Shown: one piece after another, positions 17,845-26,555 of the stretch
Layout of the letters: every line of letters begins with the position of its first letter
How positions within the stretch are numbered: the stretch's first letter is position 1
From: Methylococcaceae bacterium
Lineage (GTDB): Bacteria > Pseudomonadota > Gammaproteobacteria > Methylococcales > Methylomonadaceae
Direction of reading: 5' to 3'
DNA: 35,664 nt
NCBI GenBank assembly: GCA_006844705.1
Contig: SPJS01000251.1
Location: 1-35,664, forward strand
Notes under the pieces: generated by a model
Database searches by the model: none
Seen by the model: the letters and a program-made list of their open reading frames with translations, nothing else
Told to the model about the DNA's origin: nothing
Translations under genes and position numbers: made by a program

Positions 17845-18462
17845 TTACTTGATCGCTTTGATAAGCTTTACAACATGGCCGCTGACAGGATCGACCCGCA
17901 CTTTATCAAACGCGCATGATTTGACATTTTTTACCGTTTCCCTGTTGATATTCGCTCCCATCATACGTTTAACCACAGGATTGAGAAAATTCATCGTTGC
18001 AGCCAGTGCCGCGTTGGAACTTAAAACATGTTCAAGTAATAACACCTGACCACCGGGCTTGCATACCCGGTACAATTCCTGCAGCCCGCGCTTGGGGCGC
18101 GGCACAGAACAAAACAGGAAGGTACCAATCACGGTATCGAAGCTGTTATCCGCAAAGAACAACTGTTCAACATCCATTTGATCCAGCGCGACATTAACAG
18201 GACGTCGCTGCAGTTTGTTTTTTGCCTGCCTTAACATGACCGGACTAAAATCAATCGCCGTCATCTGCTTCTCGGCTGGATAATACGGAAAGTTTTTGCC
18301 GGTACCGACACCCACTTCCAGGACGTGCTCGCCTTCAACCTGATGCCATATCTGCTTGCGCAACCGCGAAAAAAACAGGCCCTCTATCATACCTTCCATA
18401 ACATCAAAAAAAGGGGCTATGCGGTTATAACGCCTGAGTGTCTCTTCCTGTTCAGTAGACAT
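17845..18462 (-). CDS. class I SAM-dependent methyltransferase (UbiE/PmtA-like)
   Basis: A 205-residue methyltransferase with the SAM-binding motif I VLEVGVGTGKNFPYY, motif II region MTAIDFSPVMLRQA, and LYRVCKPGGQVLLLEH (post-III). The N-terminus RYNRIAPFFDVMEGM is typical of the UbiE/phosphatidylethanolamine N-methyltransferase-like group. The substrate is not clear; a lipid or quinone is most likely by similarity of the N-terminal helix. It lies 30 bp downstream of the Tim44-like gene on the same strand, so the two may be co-transcribed. Confidence 0.88.
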   Translation of the reverse strand: MSTEQEETLRRYNRIAPFFDVMEGMIEGLFFSRLRKQIWHQVEGEHVLEVGVGTGKNFPYYPAEKQMTAIDFSPVMLRQAKNKLQRRPVNVALDQMDVEQLFFADNSFDTVIGTFLFCSVPRPKRGLQELYRVCKPGGQVLLLEHVLSSNAALAATMNFLNPVVKRMMGANINRETVKNVKSCAFDKVRVDPVSGHVVKLIKAIK

Positions 18463-18492
18463 GCCTGTTTCCTGATAGTAAATGAGGATTGA

Positions 18493-19458
18493 TTAATCTT
18501 CCAGCTGTTGTATGCCGTCCAGCTGCCAGCCCTGTTGCAGACTGTTGCGGGTTTTCACAAAATGCCAGACTTCTCTGACCTGGGCTGACTGTGCTTCAAC
18601 ATTTTCTCTCAGAATACAATCAAACAACACGACCGCTTCCATTTCGCCACCAAAGTCCCTAACCTCTAGCAGCTCTGAATTCAATTTCAAAATATCGGTT
18701 TGATGGGCTTCAGTCGAGTCATTCAACTGTTGTTGAATATCGGCAAATACCTGATCTGTTGTCATACTACGTATGCTTGTCAGATCTTTCTCGTCCCATG
18801 CTTTCTGCAACATTCTGAACGCGTTTTCTGCACCATTCAGAAAATCCCATTCATCAAACCCCGCAGGCAGATGTTTCTGTTCCGTTTCCGCAGCCTGTGA
18901 GACATCTTGTTGAATCGATGCATTGTTCTTATCAAACATAACATCGGTATCAAATCCGTCATCGTCCTGAAATCCTTGGTTTGATTGTTCGCGTGGTCGA
19001 TTATGGCTACGATCAAATTGATAGCCATCATCATATTGCCGCTGATAACCCGCAGCCTGAGCATGGCCTTGTCGACTACGTGCAGCAAACAAGCGGAACA
19101 ATAAATAGGCGATGCCGCCAAACACCAGAATATCCATGAAATTCATGCCTTCAAACGCGCCACCGAAAAACAGTGACCCCAGCAAGCCCCCTAACGCCAA
19201 TCCGCCAAGTAACCCCATAAATCCACCACGACGGGACATTCTATCCCGCGCTGCCTGATTATGCTGATTGGCTTTTTGCTGTTTTGCCGTTCGTTGCGAT
19301 GAGGTCTTACTGTTGCGACGATACGGAGAACTGTAATAGTTTTTGCTACCAAAAGATTTGCCGCCGCCAAAACGCTTGGCCTCAACATCAGGCACGCCGG
19401 AAAATGACAGCGTAAGCGTAATTAAAACAGCAGAAATCAAGGAAAATTTATTTTTCAT
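18493..19458 (-). CDS. exported Tim44-like domain protein
   Basis: 321 residues from ATG 19458 (MKNKFSLISAVLITL), a clear Sec signal peptide ending near VEA. The open frame extends to 19524, but the added residues precede the signal and are unlikely to be translated. Then come a Gly/Ser/Arg-rich segment (FGGGKSFGSKNYYSS), a glycine-rich membrane stretch (GFMGLLGGLALGGLLGSLFFGG) plus a second hydrophobic segment (MDILVFGGIAYLLFRLF), a low-complexity Gln/Asp linker, and a C-terminal Tim44-like domain (about 205-320). Bacterial Tim44-like proteins are inner-membrane proteins of uncertain, possibly envelope-assembly, role. Confidence 0.87.
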   Translation of the reverse strand: MKNKFSLISAVLITLTLSFSGVPDVEAKRFGGGKSFGSKNYYSSPYRRNSKTSSQRTAKQQKANQHNQAARDRMSRRGGFMGLLGGLALGGLLGSLFFGGAFEGMNFMDILVFGGIAYLLFRLFAARSRQGHAQAAGYQRQYDDGYQFDRSHNRPREQSNQGFQDDDGFDTDVMFDKNNASIQQDVSQAAETEQKHLPAGFDEWDFLNGAENAFRMLQKAWDEKDLTSIRSMTTDQVFADIQQQLNDSTEAHQTDILKLNSELLEVRDFGGEMEAVVLFDCILRENVEAQSAQVREVWHFVKTRNSLQQGWQLDGIQQLED

Positions 19459-20279
19459 AGTGTTGTCTTTTATAGTGCTTGAAGTCGAACAAAAGCATAG
19501 CCATACAAACAAAATATGCGGCAAATTTAAAGCTTTTCAAGGTACTGAACAAGCAAAAAATGCCTGCAGTTCAATTTGATGAGGAATCAGTAGATGTATT
19601 TTACAGTAAGTACACTGCAAATAATATGTTGGAAAAATGCTGATCGGTCAGGGTTTATCAACCCGTACTCAAGATGCAAAATTATCAAAAAAATGCACCC
19701 GCTAATGACCTCTGCTTATTCATTAGCTGATGTCCGTAGATGTCTTTCATGTTAGTTCCAGGAGGCCGTCGGGTTACACAGTTCGTAGCGAGGCGATTGG
19801 GACAGCGCGCGCATTCTTTTGTATTTTCTGCCCGTTTCAACTCACTGAAGTAGATCGACCAAAGATTTTCTGACAATGTTTTGCGACGATCACCTCTTGA
19901 TGAGCATGAACAAATGGTCACCGAAATTGCTTGCGCCTTGGCTACAACCTCAGCAGAACCATCGTCTACTCAACAGCATGTGCCACGATAGCTCTCACTA
20001 CATTGCTGCTGCGAAAAACCTGTTTTCTCATCATTTGCTGACCCTGAAACCGGAAGCATTACCTACATTAATAAAACAGCTTTTAATAGCATGATCATTG
20101 TCCTCATCACCGCACCTTTGTTGTTAAGTTGACATTATTTAGTTCGGATTTATTAACTCATGGCGCTAAAAACTCAACGATGAAGCCGCTCACTATAGCC
20201 ACTATTTTTTAAACTCATATATCTCTAATCTTTGTCGTTTTATACTCTAGGCTTTATTTGCCATTGCACCGATGAACTC
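19459..20279. other. gene-poor stretch between Tim44-like gene and crp-like gene
   Basis: About 0.8 kb without a gene I can support. A minus-strand frame (19685-19921 and slightly upstream, GTG start) contains a Cys pattern (CARCPNRLATNC) that vaguely recalls transposase or zinc-ribbon fragments. It has no ribosome site and matches no family I recognise. An overlapping plus-strand frame at 19876-20094 is equally unsupported. The left part should hold the Tim44-like promoter and the right part the promoter of the regulator at 20280. Confidence 0.5.
20241..20246 (+). promoter_or_regulatory. -10 box candidate before the Crp-type regulator
   Basis: TATACT about 34 bp before ATG 20280, with no recognisable -35, which would fit an activator-dependent promoter. 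It also argues against the upstream in-frame TTG at 20232 being the true start, since the -10 would then lie in the coding frame. Confidence 0.35.
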
Positions 20280-20993
20280 ATGGATAAAGAAAAACTAGAC
20301 CAGTGTAAACACATCCTTTCCAAAAGCTTTCTGTTTGAATCGCTGGATGCCGATGAAATTGAACGATTACTCGCCTACACCCGCCGCAAAAAAGTCAAAA
20401 AAAAGGACATCATTTTCTCCAAGGGAGATTCCGGAGGGCAGTTGTATGCCATATTAAGCGGCAAAGTCAGAATCAACACCTTATCTATGGAAGGTAAGGA
20501 AATCACCCTGCGTATAATAGAAGAGGGTGATTTTTTTGGTGAAATAGCGATGTTTGATCATGAAACACGCAGTGCATCAGCTATCATGCATGAAACAGGC
20601 GAGCTGCTGATTATCGAGCAGGCCAATTTCAAAAAATTCCTGGAACATACTCCCAAAACATCGTTTACCTTGATCATGGCCCTTTGCTCAAGGCTTAGAC
20701 ATACCACAGAATTATTGGAAGATACGTTATTTCTCAGCCTGCCTGTCAGGTTAGCAAAGAAGGTAATGGACTTATCTGACAAGCATGGTCAACCAAAGGA
20801 CGGAGGCATATTTATTAATCTGAAGTTATCTCAAACTGAATTGGGGCATTGTGTCAACAGCTCGCGAGAAAGTATCAACAAGCTTCTGAGGGAGTGGTCA
20901 CACGCAGGCATTATTGATTTTCAGAAAGGCTATATGACTGTAAACAACTATTCCATGCTTGAAGATATTGAAGCGGATGAAGGAGAAATGTAA
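20280..20993 (+). CDS. Crp/Fnr-family transcriptional regulator with intact cyclic-nucleotide pocket
   Basis: 237 residues from ATG 20280. The N-terminal cyclic-nucleotide-binding beta-roll (about 12-130) contains the phosphate-binding cassette FFGEIAMFDHETRSASA, with Gly87-Glu88 and Arg97-Ser98, the residues that hold cyclic phosphate in Crp. A dimerisation helix (about 130-155) and a winged helix-turn-helix (LSQTELGHCVNSSRESINKLL) follow. There is no four-Cys Fe-S set, so it is not an FNR sensor. It is not close enough to E. coli Crp to be called orthologous. With a nucleotide cyclase and a cNMP-binding glutaminase 6-8 kb away, it is a candidate reader of the same messenger, though the genes are not in one operon. 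Confidence 0.9.
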   Translation: MDKEKLDQCKHILSKSFLFESLDADEIERLLAYTRRKKVKKKDIIFSKGDSGGQLYAILSGKVRINTLSMEGKEITLRIIEEGDFFGEIAMFDHETRSASAIMHETGELLIIEQANFKKFLEHTPKTSFTLIMALCSRLRHTTELLEDTLFLSLPVRLAKKVMDLSDKHGQPKDGGIFINLKLSQTELGHCVNSSRESINKLLREWSHAGIIDFQKGYMTVNNYSMLEDIEADEGEM

Positions 20994-21043
20994 ACTGTCT
21001 GAGTCAGATAGTTTGCAGGAGGCTGTCAATTTTGAATTGATAG
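20992..21043. promoter_or_regulatory. two tandem palindromes between the Crp-type and HD-hydrolase genes
   Basis: The first, 20992-21014, is AAACTGTCTGA-G-TCAGATAGTTT (11-bp arms, one G-T wobble) and overlaps the regulator's stop codon. The second, 21023-21043, is CTGTCAATT-TTG-AATTGATAG (9-bp arms, one wobble). Both have CTGTC on the left and GATAG on the right. Neither is followed by a U-run, so operator sites or RNA processing hairpins are more likely than terminators. Confidence 0.45.
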
Positions 21044-21111
21044 CGTACTCACCTAAACATTTTAAAATTTCGTTTTAAAGCTATCCTTCGCATCGCAATG
21101 GAAAATCGCAG

Positions 21112-21792
21112 ATGTTAAACAACCATCATACTGAAACACAGCTGAAACAACGCTTTTTATTATTTTGGCAATCGCGAATCCACCAGGCCCCGATTGAGCA
21201 GGAAAAGATTGATGTTGTATGGCGTTTTGTTTCTCAGCATTACAATACAGACAAACGCCACTATCATGGGTTAAATCATATTTATCATTGCCTGGACAGC
21301 ATGGATCATGCCCTTGATTATATTGATGATCCGGACGCCATGCTAATGGCGATCTTCTTTCACGATGTCGTTTGTGACCCGCAAATAAAAGGCAACGAGC
21401 AAAAAAGCGCCGACTTGTTTCAGCTTATTCATCAAGACACCCTCAGTGATGACTTTATTCAACGTGTCTATACACTCATTCTGGCAACGACTCACTCTTT
21501 TAAACCTGAAACTAACGATGAAAAAATCATTTGTGATATTGATTTATCCAGCTTTGCCCTGCCCTGGCGGTTATTTCTGAAAGACAGTGATGCGGTTAGA
21601 GTGGAAAGCCTCCATCTAAGCGATGACATGTATTATGAAAAGAAATGCAAGTTTTTGAAATATCTGCTGAATCGCCCCAAAATCTATTACAGCCACTTTT
21701 TCTTCAACCGCTGTGAACAAAAAGCCAGAAAAAATATCACGCGGTTTATCCGTTCAATTCAAAAACAAGGGCATGGCTGTGCGTTAAATTGA
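21112..21792 (+). CDS. HD-superfamily metal-dependent phosphohydrolase
   Basis: A 226-residue protein of the predicted HD-hydrolase group COG4339. Metal-binding residues are visible in order: HYHGLNHIYHCL (His), MAIFFHDVVCD (His-Asp), LATTHSF (His) and ICDIDLSSFA (Asp). The substrate of this group is not established; nucleotides are usual for HD enzymes. It follows the Crp-type gene on the same strand after 118 bp containing two palindromes, so it may be regulated by it. It converges with the secreted-protein gene. Confidence 0.85.
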   Translation: MLNNHHTETQLKQRFLLFWQSRIHQAPIEQEKIDVVWRFVSQHYNTDKRHYHGLNHIYHCLDSMDHALDYIDDPDAMLMAIFFHDVVCDPQIKGNEQKSADLFQLIHQDTLSDDFIQRVYTLILATTHSFKPETNDEKIICDIDLSSFALPWRLFLKDSDAVRVESLHLSDDMYYEKKCKFLKYLLNRPKIYYSHFFFNRCEQKARKNITRFIRSIQKQGHGCALN

Positions 21793-21826
21793 TACCTTCC
21801 CTGGCATCATTTTAATCACTGTTTGG

Positions 21827-22738
21827 TTAAAGTCCGCAAAGGCTACCATCAACGAGAGAACCATCCGCCAAGTCAAAACATAACCTGTACGGCGTTCCCC
21901 CTGATATAAATTCATAGCCAAGGAAAGGACTGCCTGTTTTGGCAAACGTAATTTCAGGGCATCCCGCTTTACGCATGCCGCCAGCATACACAAGTTTATC
22001 AATAGGGTCTTGAGCCGGCACGGACGTACCTTCTCCCTGACAATTAAGCTCGGTATATGCATTCATTTTGGTTACACATCCATTACCCCCTCTTTCAACT
22101 GAAATACTTGCCTGATTAGCCGTCAACGGGGATCCATCTCCAGGGTCTATTGATTTTTCTTCCAGATTGAGACATTCAGTTGATGCCGATACTGCTCCTG
22201 GTTCCGGCACCGGTACAGGCACCGGCCCTTCAGTTAAACAGGCATCAAATTTTGGCCCCCAACGATGTTTGTTACGCGTTTTAAAACCCATACCAATAGG
22301 TCCAACCCTGCAGGTATCGGCGACAATTTCAAATGAATCAAACGTTCTATGTTTATGCCCTTTTTTATATCCTTCATCATCATCTTCATATTCCTTATGG
22401 GGCATCAATGTGGTCACGGTGGCCGGATAACCTTCCAGATATTTAATGCGGCCTGGCCCTCCTTCACTGCATTCTCCCTGGCTTACGACCTCGTCGCCTG
22501 AAATTGAAACGCCACAAGGAACGCCTATTTGCACATTACGGATAGACCAAAGGGTTTTGCTTCCCTGTTCTAACGCATATGAAAACCGGCAATGCTCAGG
22601 CCCAACTTTGGTTACACTATTCAACGCAGGATAGATGGTATTCGTCTCATCACATTCCTGCGCCGATACTATTGGAGATAACGGAAGCAATGCCACCGAT
22701 AAAACGCCCATCAGCACCCTGATATTATTTTTTTTCAT
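21827..22738 (-). CDS. secreted cysteine-rich protein of unknown function
   Basis: 303 residues with a clear signal peptide (MKKNNIRVLMGVLSVALLPL, cleavage near VSA-QE at 26). The mature protein has 12 cysteines, an even number, fitting disulfides in the periplasm or outside the cell. Two parts are separated by a proline linker (PVPVPVPEPG, about 172-181). The N-terminal half has an acidic/His-Lys loop (EDDDEGYKKGHKH), possibly metal-binding. I recognise no family. It lies 123 bp downstream of the FecR-TPR-barrel gene on the same strand, so it may be a surface or periplasmic partner of that protein. Confidence 0.75.
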   Translation of the reverse strand: MKKNNIRVLMGVLSVALLPLSPIVSAQECDETNTIYPALNSVTKVGPEHCRFSYALEQGSKTLWSIRNVQIGVPCGVSISGDEVVSQGECSEGGPGRIKYLEGYPATVTTLMPHKEYEDDDEGYKKGHKHRTFDSFEIVADTCRVGPIGMGFKTRNKHRWGPKFDACLTEGPVPVPVPEPGAVSASTECLNLEEKSIDPGDGSPLTANQASISVERGGNGCVTKMNAYTELNCQGEGTSVPAQDPIDKLVYAGGMRKAGCPEITFAKTGSPFLGYEFISGGTPYRLCFDLADGSLVDGSLCGL

Positions 22739-22861
22739 TTATTATTTCCTCTTGTTTTTAAATGGCAGACATTACTCATTTCTTTCAGAGGATAAAGGCG
22801 GAAAAATAATAAAACGACATCATATTTCCTTAACTTACCTCAATTGGCGCGCTTATCATCC

Positions 22862-25800
22862 TCAAAAAGACAAGGTAATTCGGGAGTATAGAAACTGGCT
22901 TGGCTGTATGGCCGGATTGTCTCTATCAATATCAAAATAATTAAATTTTTCATTCGTAATATTACTGGCGCCAAGACTGATAAAACCATAACGTCTTGGC
23001 AGACGATAGTTGACTGAAGCATCTATTGTCCAAAAATGGTCTGCCCCTTCTACAAACGTGCCTAATGAAGAACTTCTTTCAAAGCGCCCTTGTTGATCAA
23101 CATACATTGCCTGCAAAGATAAGCTGAGCCCAGTACGGTCAAACACATTTAAAGCCAGGGGAATCCGGTGGGTCTGAAGATATTCTGCACCATCCGAAAA
23201 AACGCTATCACGGTTGAATTTTTCCCATTCATGGCGCGCACTCACAGCTAAAAATTCAAATGGCGTCCAATAAAAATATGCTCGTGCTATATCTTCTTGC
23301 CAACTGGATTGTTGCGTTGTTAAACCTGAATCTATAAACGGTACATCCAAATCCCGGTAACTGTATTCTGCGCCTATAAATACCTGTTTACCAAATTTCT
23401 GATCAATAGCGACCCCGTATCGCCATGCATCGGTTGCATTAAAATCGTCATAAAACTGGTTAAAGCCTGCAACTTGTGTGGGCTCAAGCGTTTGATCATA
23501 AGCTAATGTTCTTTTTAATGTTCTAAACGCCGCTGCCCGTATAGTTGTATCAGGCAACGGGTTCCAGACAAAACCAAGCTTGGGGTTGAGCTGATCCCTG
23601 CTTGCACTGCCCCGTTGATCACTTTCAAAAAAATCTGCAGACAGACCCAGCGTCAACGTTACATTTTCAAACACATCAAAGGAACTGTATAAATACGCAT
23701 TAAAATGCTCAACATCTTTGTCTGAATTTGACCTGCTGGATACCTGAAAAGAAGGTAAAAAAGGTGGCGTAATAGTCACACGCGATAAAATATCTTCAGC
23801 ACTATCTACCTTGAAGTACCCTACGCCACTGACAAATCTGTATTTTTCAAACGATAAAAGATGCTGGATTTCCCCGGCGTATGAGGTATCTTTTCCATCA
23901 ATCTCAGTATGCAGGATACTACTGGGATCATCAGAAATATCCCTTTTTGACTCTTGATAAGAAAAATTACCCAACACTTTGGAAATTTCAGAAAACTCAT
24001 GACGAAACCCCGCTCTGATAAAATGCTTTTCAACCTGTTTATTTAAATTTGCCTTGAAATCATCCTGAAAAAAACGCAGTTGTTGATCCCCAATCATCAG
24101 GTTTCTATACCGGTATTCAGCTTGAACACTGGTTTCTGGTGATATTTCAAATTGAAAAAATGCGGTCGCAACATCATCAATTTGATCAGCATTCTCTCGC
24201 CAACCCTCTGTCTCAAAATTGCTGAAACCCAGACTGAACGAAGCACGGTCGAATATCCCAGAAACGATCGCTTCACCACCATGTGTATCATTACTGCCGT
24301 ATAACCCACTTCCCTGAAACGTCAAACCATCACGATTGAAAAGCGGATTAAATTCGTTAAATGACAACCCGCCAGGACCACCTGAACTGATCAGAAACAG
24401 GTTACTTTCTGACAGGCGTGGTTGAATGGGCGTCATATTATTGGGTTGCAGTAATTGTGACTGCAGCAGCTCACTGACTCGCGCAATTTCATGGCGTGGC
24501 AGTGCCGAATAGGAATCGGCCAGTAAGCGGTGCGCTGAATGATTGCCGGGATCTGTATTCACCGACTTCCAGCCTTCTACTAACGCAAGTTGTTGAAAAC
24601 CAAGATCCGAATATATCCTGGCGGTTGCTGCACTTCGTGCCGCCAAATCTTCATCCAGCGCTAATTTTGAGCGATACACTGCACGGTTATTGTTCAATTC
24701 AATCGCTTTTTCAGCATCCCGCAAAGCCTTTACCGGGCGGTTTGTCGTTTGTTTCTGGATGGCGCTGTATAAATATGGGGTTGGATCTTTATCATCCATT
24801 TCTTTGGCAGTGAGAAATTCCTGATCCACAACGTTTGTATCACGCCGTTGTTCATAATAGGTTTTACCCAGGTAGCTGCGATAAATTGCCCGGTTCGGAT
24901 TCAGGTTGACGGCAATTTCAAGATGCCGTCCACCTGAATCAAGGTCTCCACCACGGATCAACGTTAATCCCAGCCCCAAACGTGGCAACGGGTCTCCCGC
25001 AGCTAGCGAAATCGCTTTATTAAAAGATTCAGCGGCTGACGCCAGATCGGTTTGTGCCAGTTGAGCAAAACCCATTACCGAATAAGACAATGATAAGTCA
25101 GGGGCTATTTGCACTGCTTTTTCAGCCGCCTCAAACGCCTTATCATAATCTTTAAATGCCGCATGCAGCTCCGCCAATCTTGCCCACACCAATGCATTGC
25201 CTGGTTCCGCATTTGCGGCTGTCTGCAACGTGCTTAATGTGCCTGGTAAATCAAATGTTGCCTGCTGCACATAAGAAAGGGCGATCAGTGCGGAGGCTGA
25301 TTGAGGCTCAGCAGACACCGCCAGACGTGCATATTTTTCAGCATCTTCTGGGTTGTTTTTTGTGATGGCAATAGTCGACATTAACCCCAAAGCATCACTA
25401 TATTGTGGAGAGATTGCTAATGCGCTTGTTATATCCTGCTCAGCTTCCTTTATCTGGCCTACAGACAAATTCAAAGAGGCGCGATAAGTATAGTATTCGG
25501 CTTTTTTTTCCGTTTCAGCTACGTCATTAAACATGGCAAGCGCCTGTTCCGGCTTGCCGCTGGACACAAGCGAGGCAGCCTGAGTAATATAATCCGGCTT
25601 ACTCACGCCACCATAGGCAGACAGGATGGGCGGAAAATACATTGCCCATTGAACTGCTTTGCGAGGATTGACTTCCAGTGAATGCACCGGGGCCTTGCCT
25701 GCTTCGGAAAGCGAAGACTCTCCGGAATTGAGCCTGACTCGACCATATTCATTACTGGTTAACACCGTGCCTTCCATCACGGTAAATTTGGCTGCATCAT

Positions 25801-26287
25801 CCGAAACTTCAACCCTGAACTCAGTACCTTCAATGGATCCGTTCAAATACGGCGTATTGACAGCAAATTTATGCGGCCGGCGGCTGAAAGACTGGATAAT
25901 CCCCTTGATGACCTGCAAGAAAGACTTTTTCTCTTCTTCTACAGCAATTTCAGTCAATTTGATTGTGGTATTTTGCTTAAGTCGCAAGACAGCTTTGTTG
26001 ACCAGAGAAACCGCAGCCCGACTGTCCGCTTCAACTCTGACTGTGTCATTCCGACATAAGAGACTGTCTACTGTCGCAGGCAGCCAACGGGCGCTTTCAG
26101 ACCGCTGGATAATGACATTGCCTTCAATAGATACAATTGACCCAACAGGTCTGCTGCAAGAAACAGATGCGAAAGCAGGTGCATAAATAAAACTGGCAAT
26201 GCAGATAATCAAACCCGCTAATGACAATATTTTAGCGCAGACCGACGCATCAAAAACCACTGGCCATGGAATTGCATACTTATTCAT
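22862..26287 (-). CDS. FecR domain - TPR - outer-membrane barrel fusion protein
   Basis: 1141 residues. An N-terminal hydrophobic signal (about 17-40, ending APAFA) is followed by a FecR-type beta domain (45-210: GSIVSIEGNVIIQRS, NTPYLNGSIEGTEFRVEV, KFTVMEGTV). Then comes a long array of tetratricopeptide repeats (about 235-620, repeated ALAISPQYSDALG-like units). The C-terminal half (about 640-1141) is rich in alternating Tyr/Phe strands, like a TonB-receptor-type barrel without a plug, and ends in YSRITLSF with the terminal Phe used for barrel insertion. Periplasmic sensing joined to an outer-membrane pore is the likely design. It is divergent from the CHASE2 cyclase; FecR-domain proteins beside CHASE2 cyclases recur in proteobacteria, to my recollection. 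Confidence 0.85.
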   Translation of the reverse strand: MNKYAIPWPVVFDASVCAKILSLAGLIICIASFIYAPAFASVSCSRPVGSIVSIEGNVIIQRSESARWLPATVDSLLCRNDTVRVEADSRAAVSLVNKAVLRLKQNTTIKLTEIAVEEEKKSFLQVIKGIIQSFSRRPHKFAVNTPYLNGSIEGTEFRVEVSDDAAKFTVMEGTVLTSNEYGRVRLNSGESSLSEAGKAPVHSLEVNPRKAVQWAMYFPPILSAYGGVSKPDYITQAASLVSSGKPEQALAMFNDVAETEKKAEYYTYRASLNLSVGQIKEAEQDITSALAISPQYSDALGLMSTIAITKNNPEDAEKYARLAVSAEPQSASALIALSYVQQATFDLPGTLSTLQTAANAEPGNALVWARLAELHAAFKDYDKAFEAAEKAVQIAPDLSLSYSVMGFAQLAQTDLASAAESFNKAISLAAGDPLPRLGLGLTLIRGGDLDSGGRHLEIAVNLNPNRAIYRSYLGKTYYEQRRDTNVVDQEFLTAKEMDDKDPTPYLYSAIQKQTTNRPVKALRDAEKAIELNNNRAVYRSKLALDEDLAARSAATARIYSDLGFQQLALVEGWKSVNTDPGNHSAHRLLADSYSALPRHEIARVSELLQSQLLQPNNMTPIQPRLSESNLFLISSGGPGGLSFNEFNPLFNRDGLTFQGSGLYGSNDTHGGEAIVSGIFDRASFSLGFSNFETEGWRENADQIDDVATAFFQFEISPETSVQAEYRYRNLMIGDQQLRFFQDDFKANLNKQVEKHFIRAGFRHEFSEISKVLGNFSYQESKRDISDDPSSILHTEIDGKDTSYAGEIQHLLSFEKYRFVSGVGYFKVDSAEDILSRVTITPPFLPSFQVSSRSNSDKDVEHFNAYLYSSFDVFENVTLTLGLSADFFESDQRGSASRDQLNPKLGFVWNPLPDTTIRAAAFRTLKRTLAYDQTLEPTQVAGFNQFYDDFNATDAWRYGVAIDQKFGKQVFIGAEYSYRDLDVPFIDSGLTTQQSSWQEDIARAYFYWTPFEFLAVSARHEWEKFNRDSVFSDGAEYLQTHRIPLALNVFDRTGLSLSLQAMYVDQQGRFERSSSLGTFVEGADHFWTIDASVNYRLPRRYGFISLGASNITNEKFNYFDIDRDNPAIQPSQFLYSRITLSF

Positions 26288-26390
26288 TTAAATTATTTGT
26301 AACTTCAATTGGCTTGTCACATTGACGACTTGAAGACTGATACTATCCACGCTGGCTGACCATGAAATAAACAAAATTCTGGAATTAGCC

Positions 26391-26406
26391 TGTGAGCTGC
26401 TTCATA
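26391..26406. promoter_or_regulatory. CRP-like site in the divergent barrel/cyclase spacer
   Basis: TGTGA-N6-TCATA (TGTGAGCTGCTTCATA) matches the CRP consensus TGTGA-N6-TCACA at 9 of 10 core positions. It is central in the 268-bp spacer 26288-26555 between two divergent genes. If real, a Crp-type protein would link cyclic nucleotide to expression of its own synthesis genes. Confidence 0.4.
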
Positions 26407-26515
26407 CATTTGTTAAGAGAAATGTGTTAGGCCCTCACTTTTAACACAGGGAAAACACCCGGTCAACGCATGGTTTTGCACAAGATTTAACCAGAGCTGA
26501 ATTTTCCTTGAAGTT

Positions 26516-26550
26516 TTGACTAATTTTTTGACTTCAGGTAAAAACTGAAG
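26516..26550 (+). promoter_or_regulatory. cyclase promoter candidate with dyad over the -10
   Basis: TTGACT (26516-26521) and TAAAAA (26539-26544) are spaced by 17 bp. A perfect dyad CTTCAG-N7-CTGAAG (26532-26550) covers the -10-like box. A repressor bound there would block transcription. The predicted start of transcription (about 26551) is very close to the TTG at 26556, which favours ATG 26595 as translation start if this promoter is correct. Confidence 0.4.
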
Positions 26551-26555
26551 CCATC

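Noticed and set aside
20280..20993. The regulator as an FNR-type oxygen sensor.
   Set aside because: No N-terminal cluster of cysteines; instead the cyclic-phosphate residues Glu88, Arg97 and Ser98 are intact.
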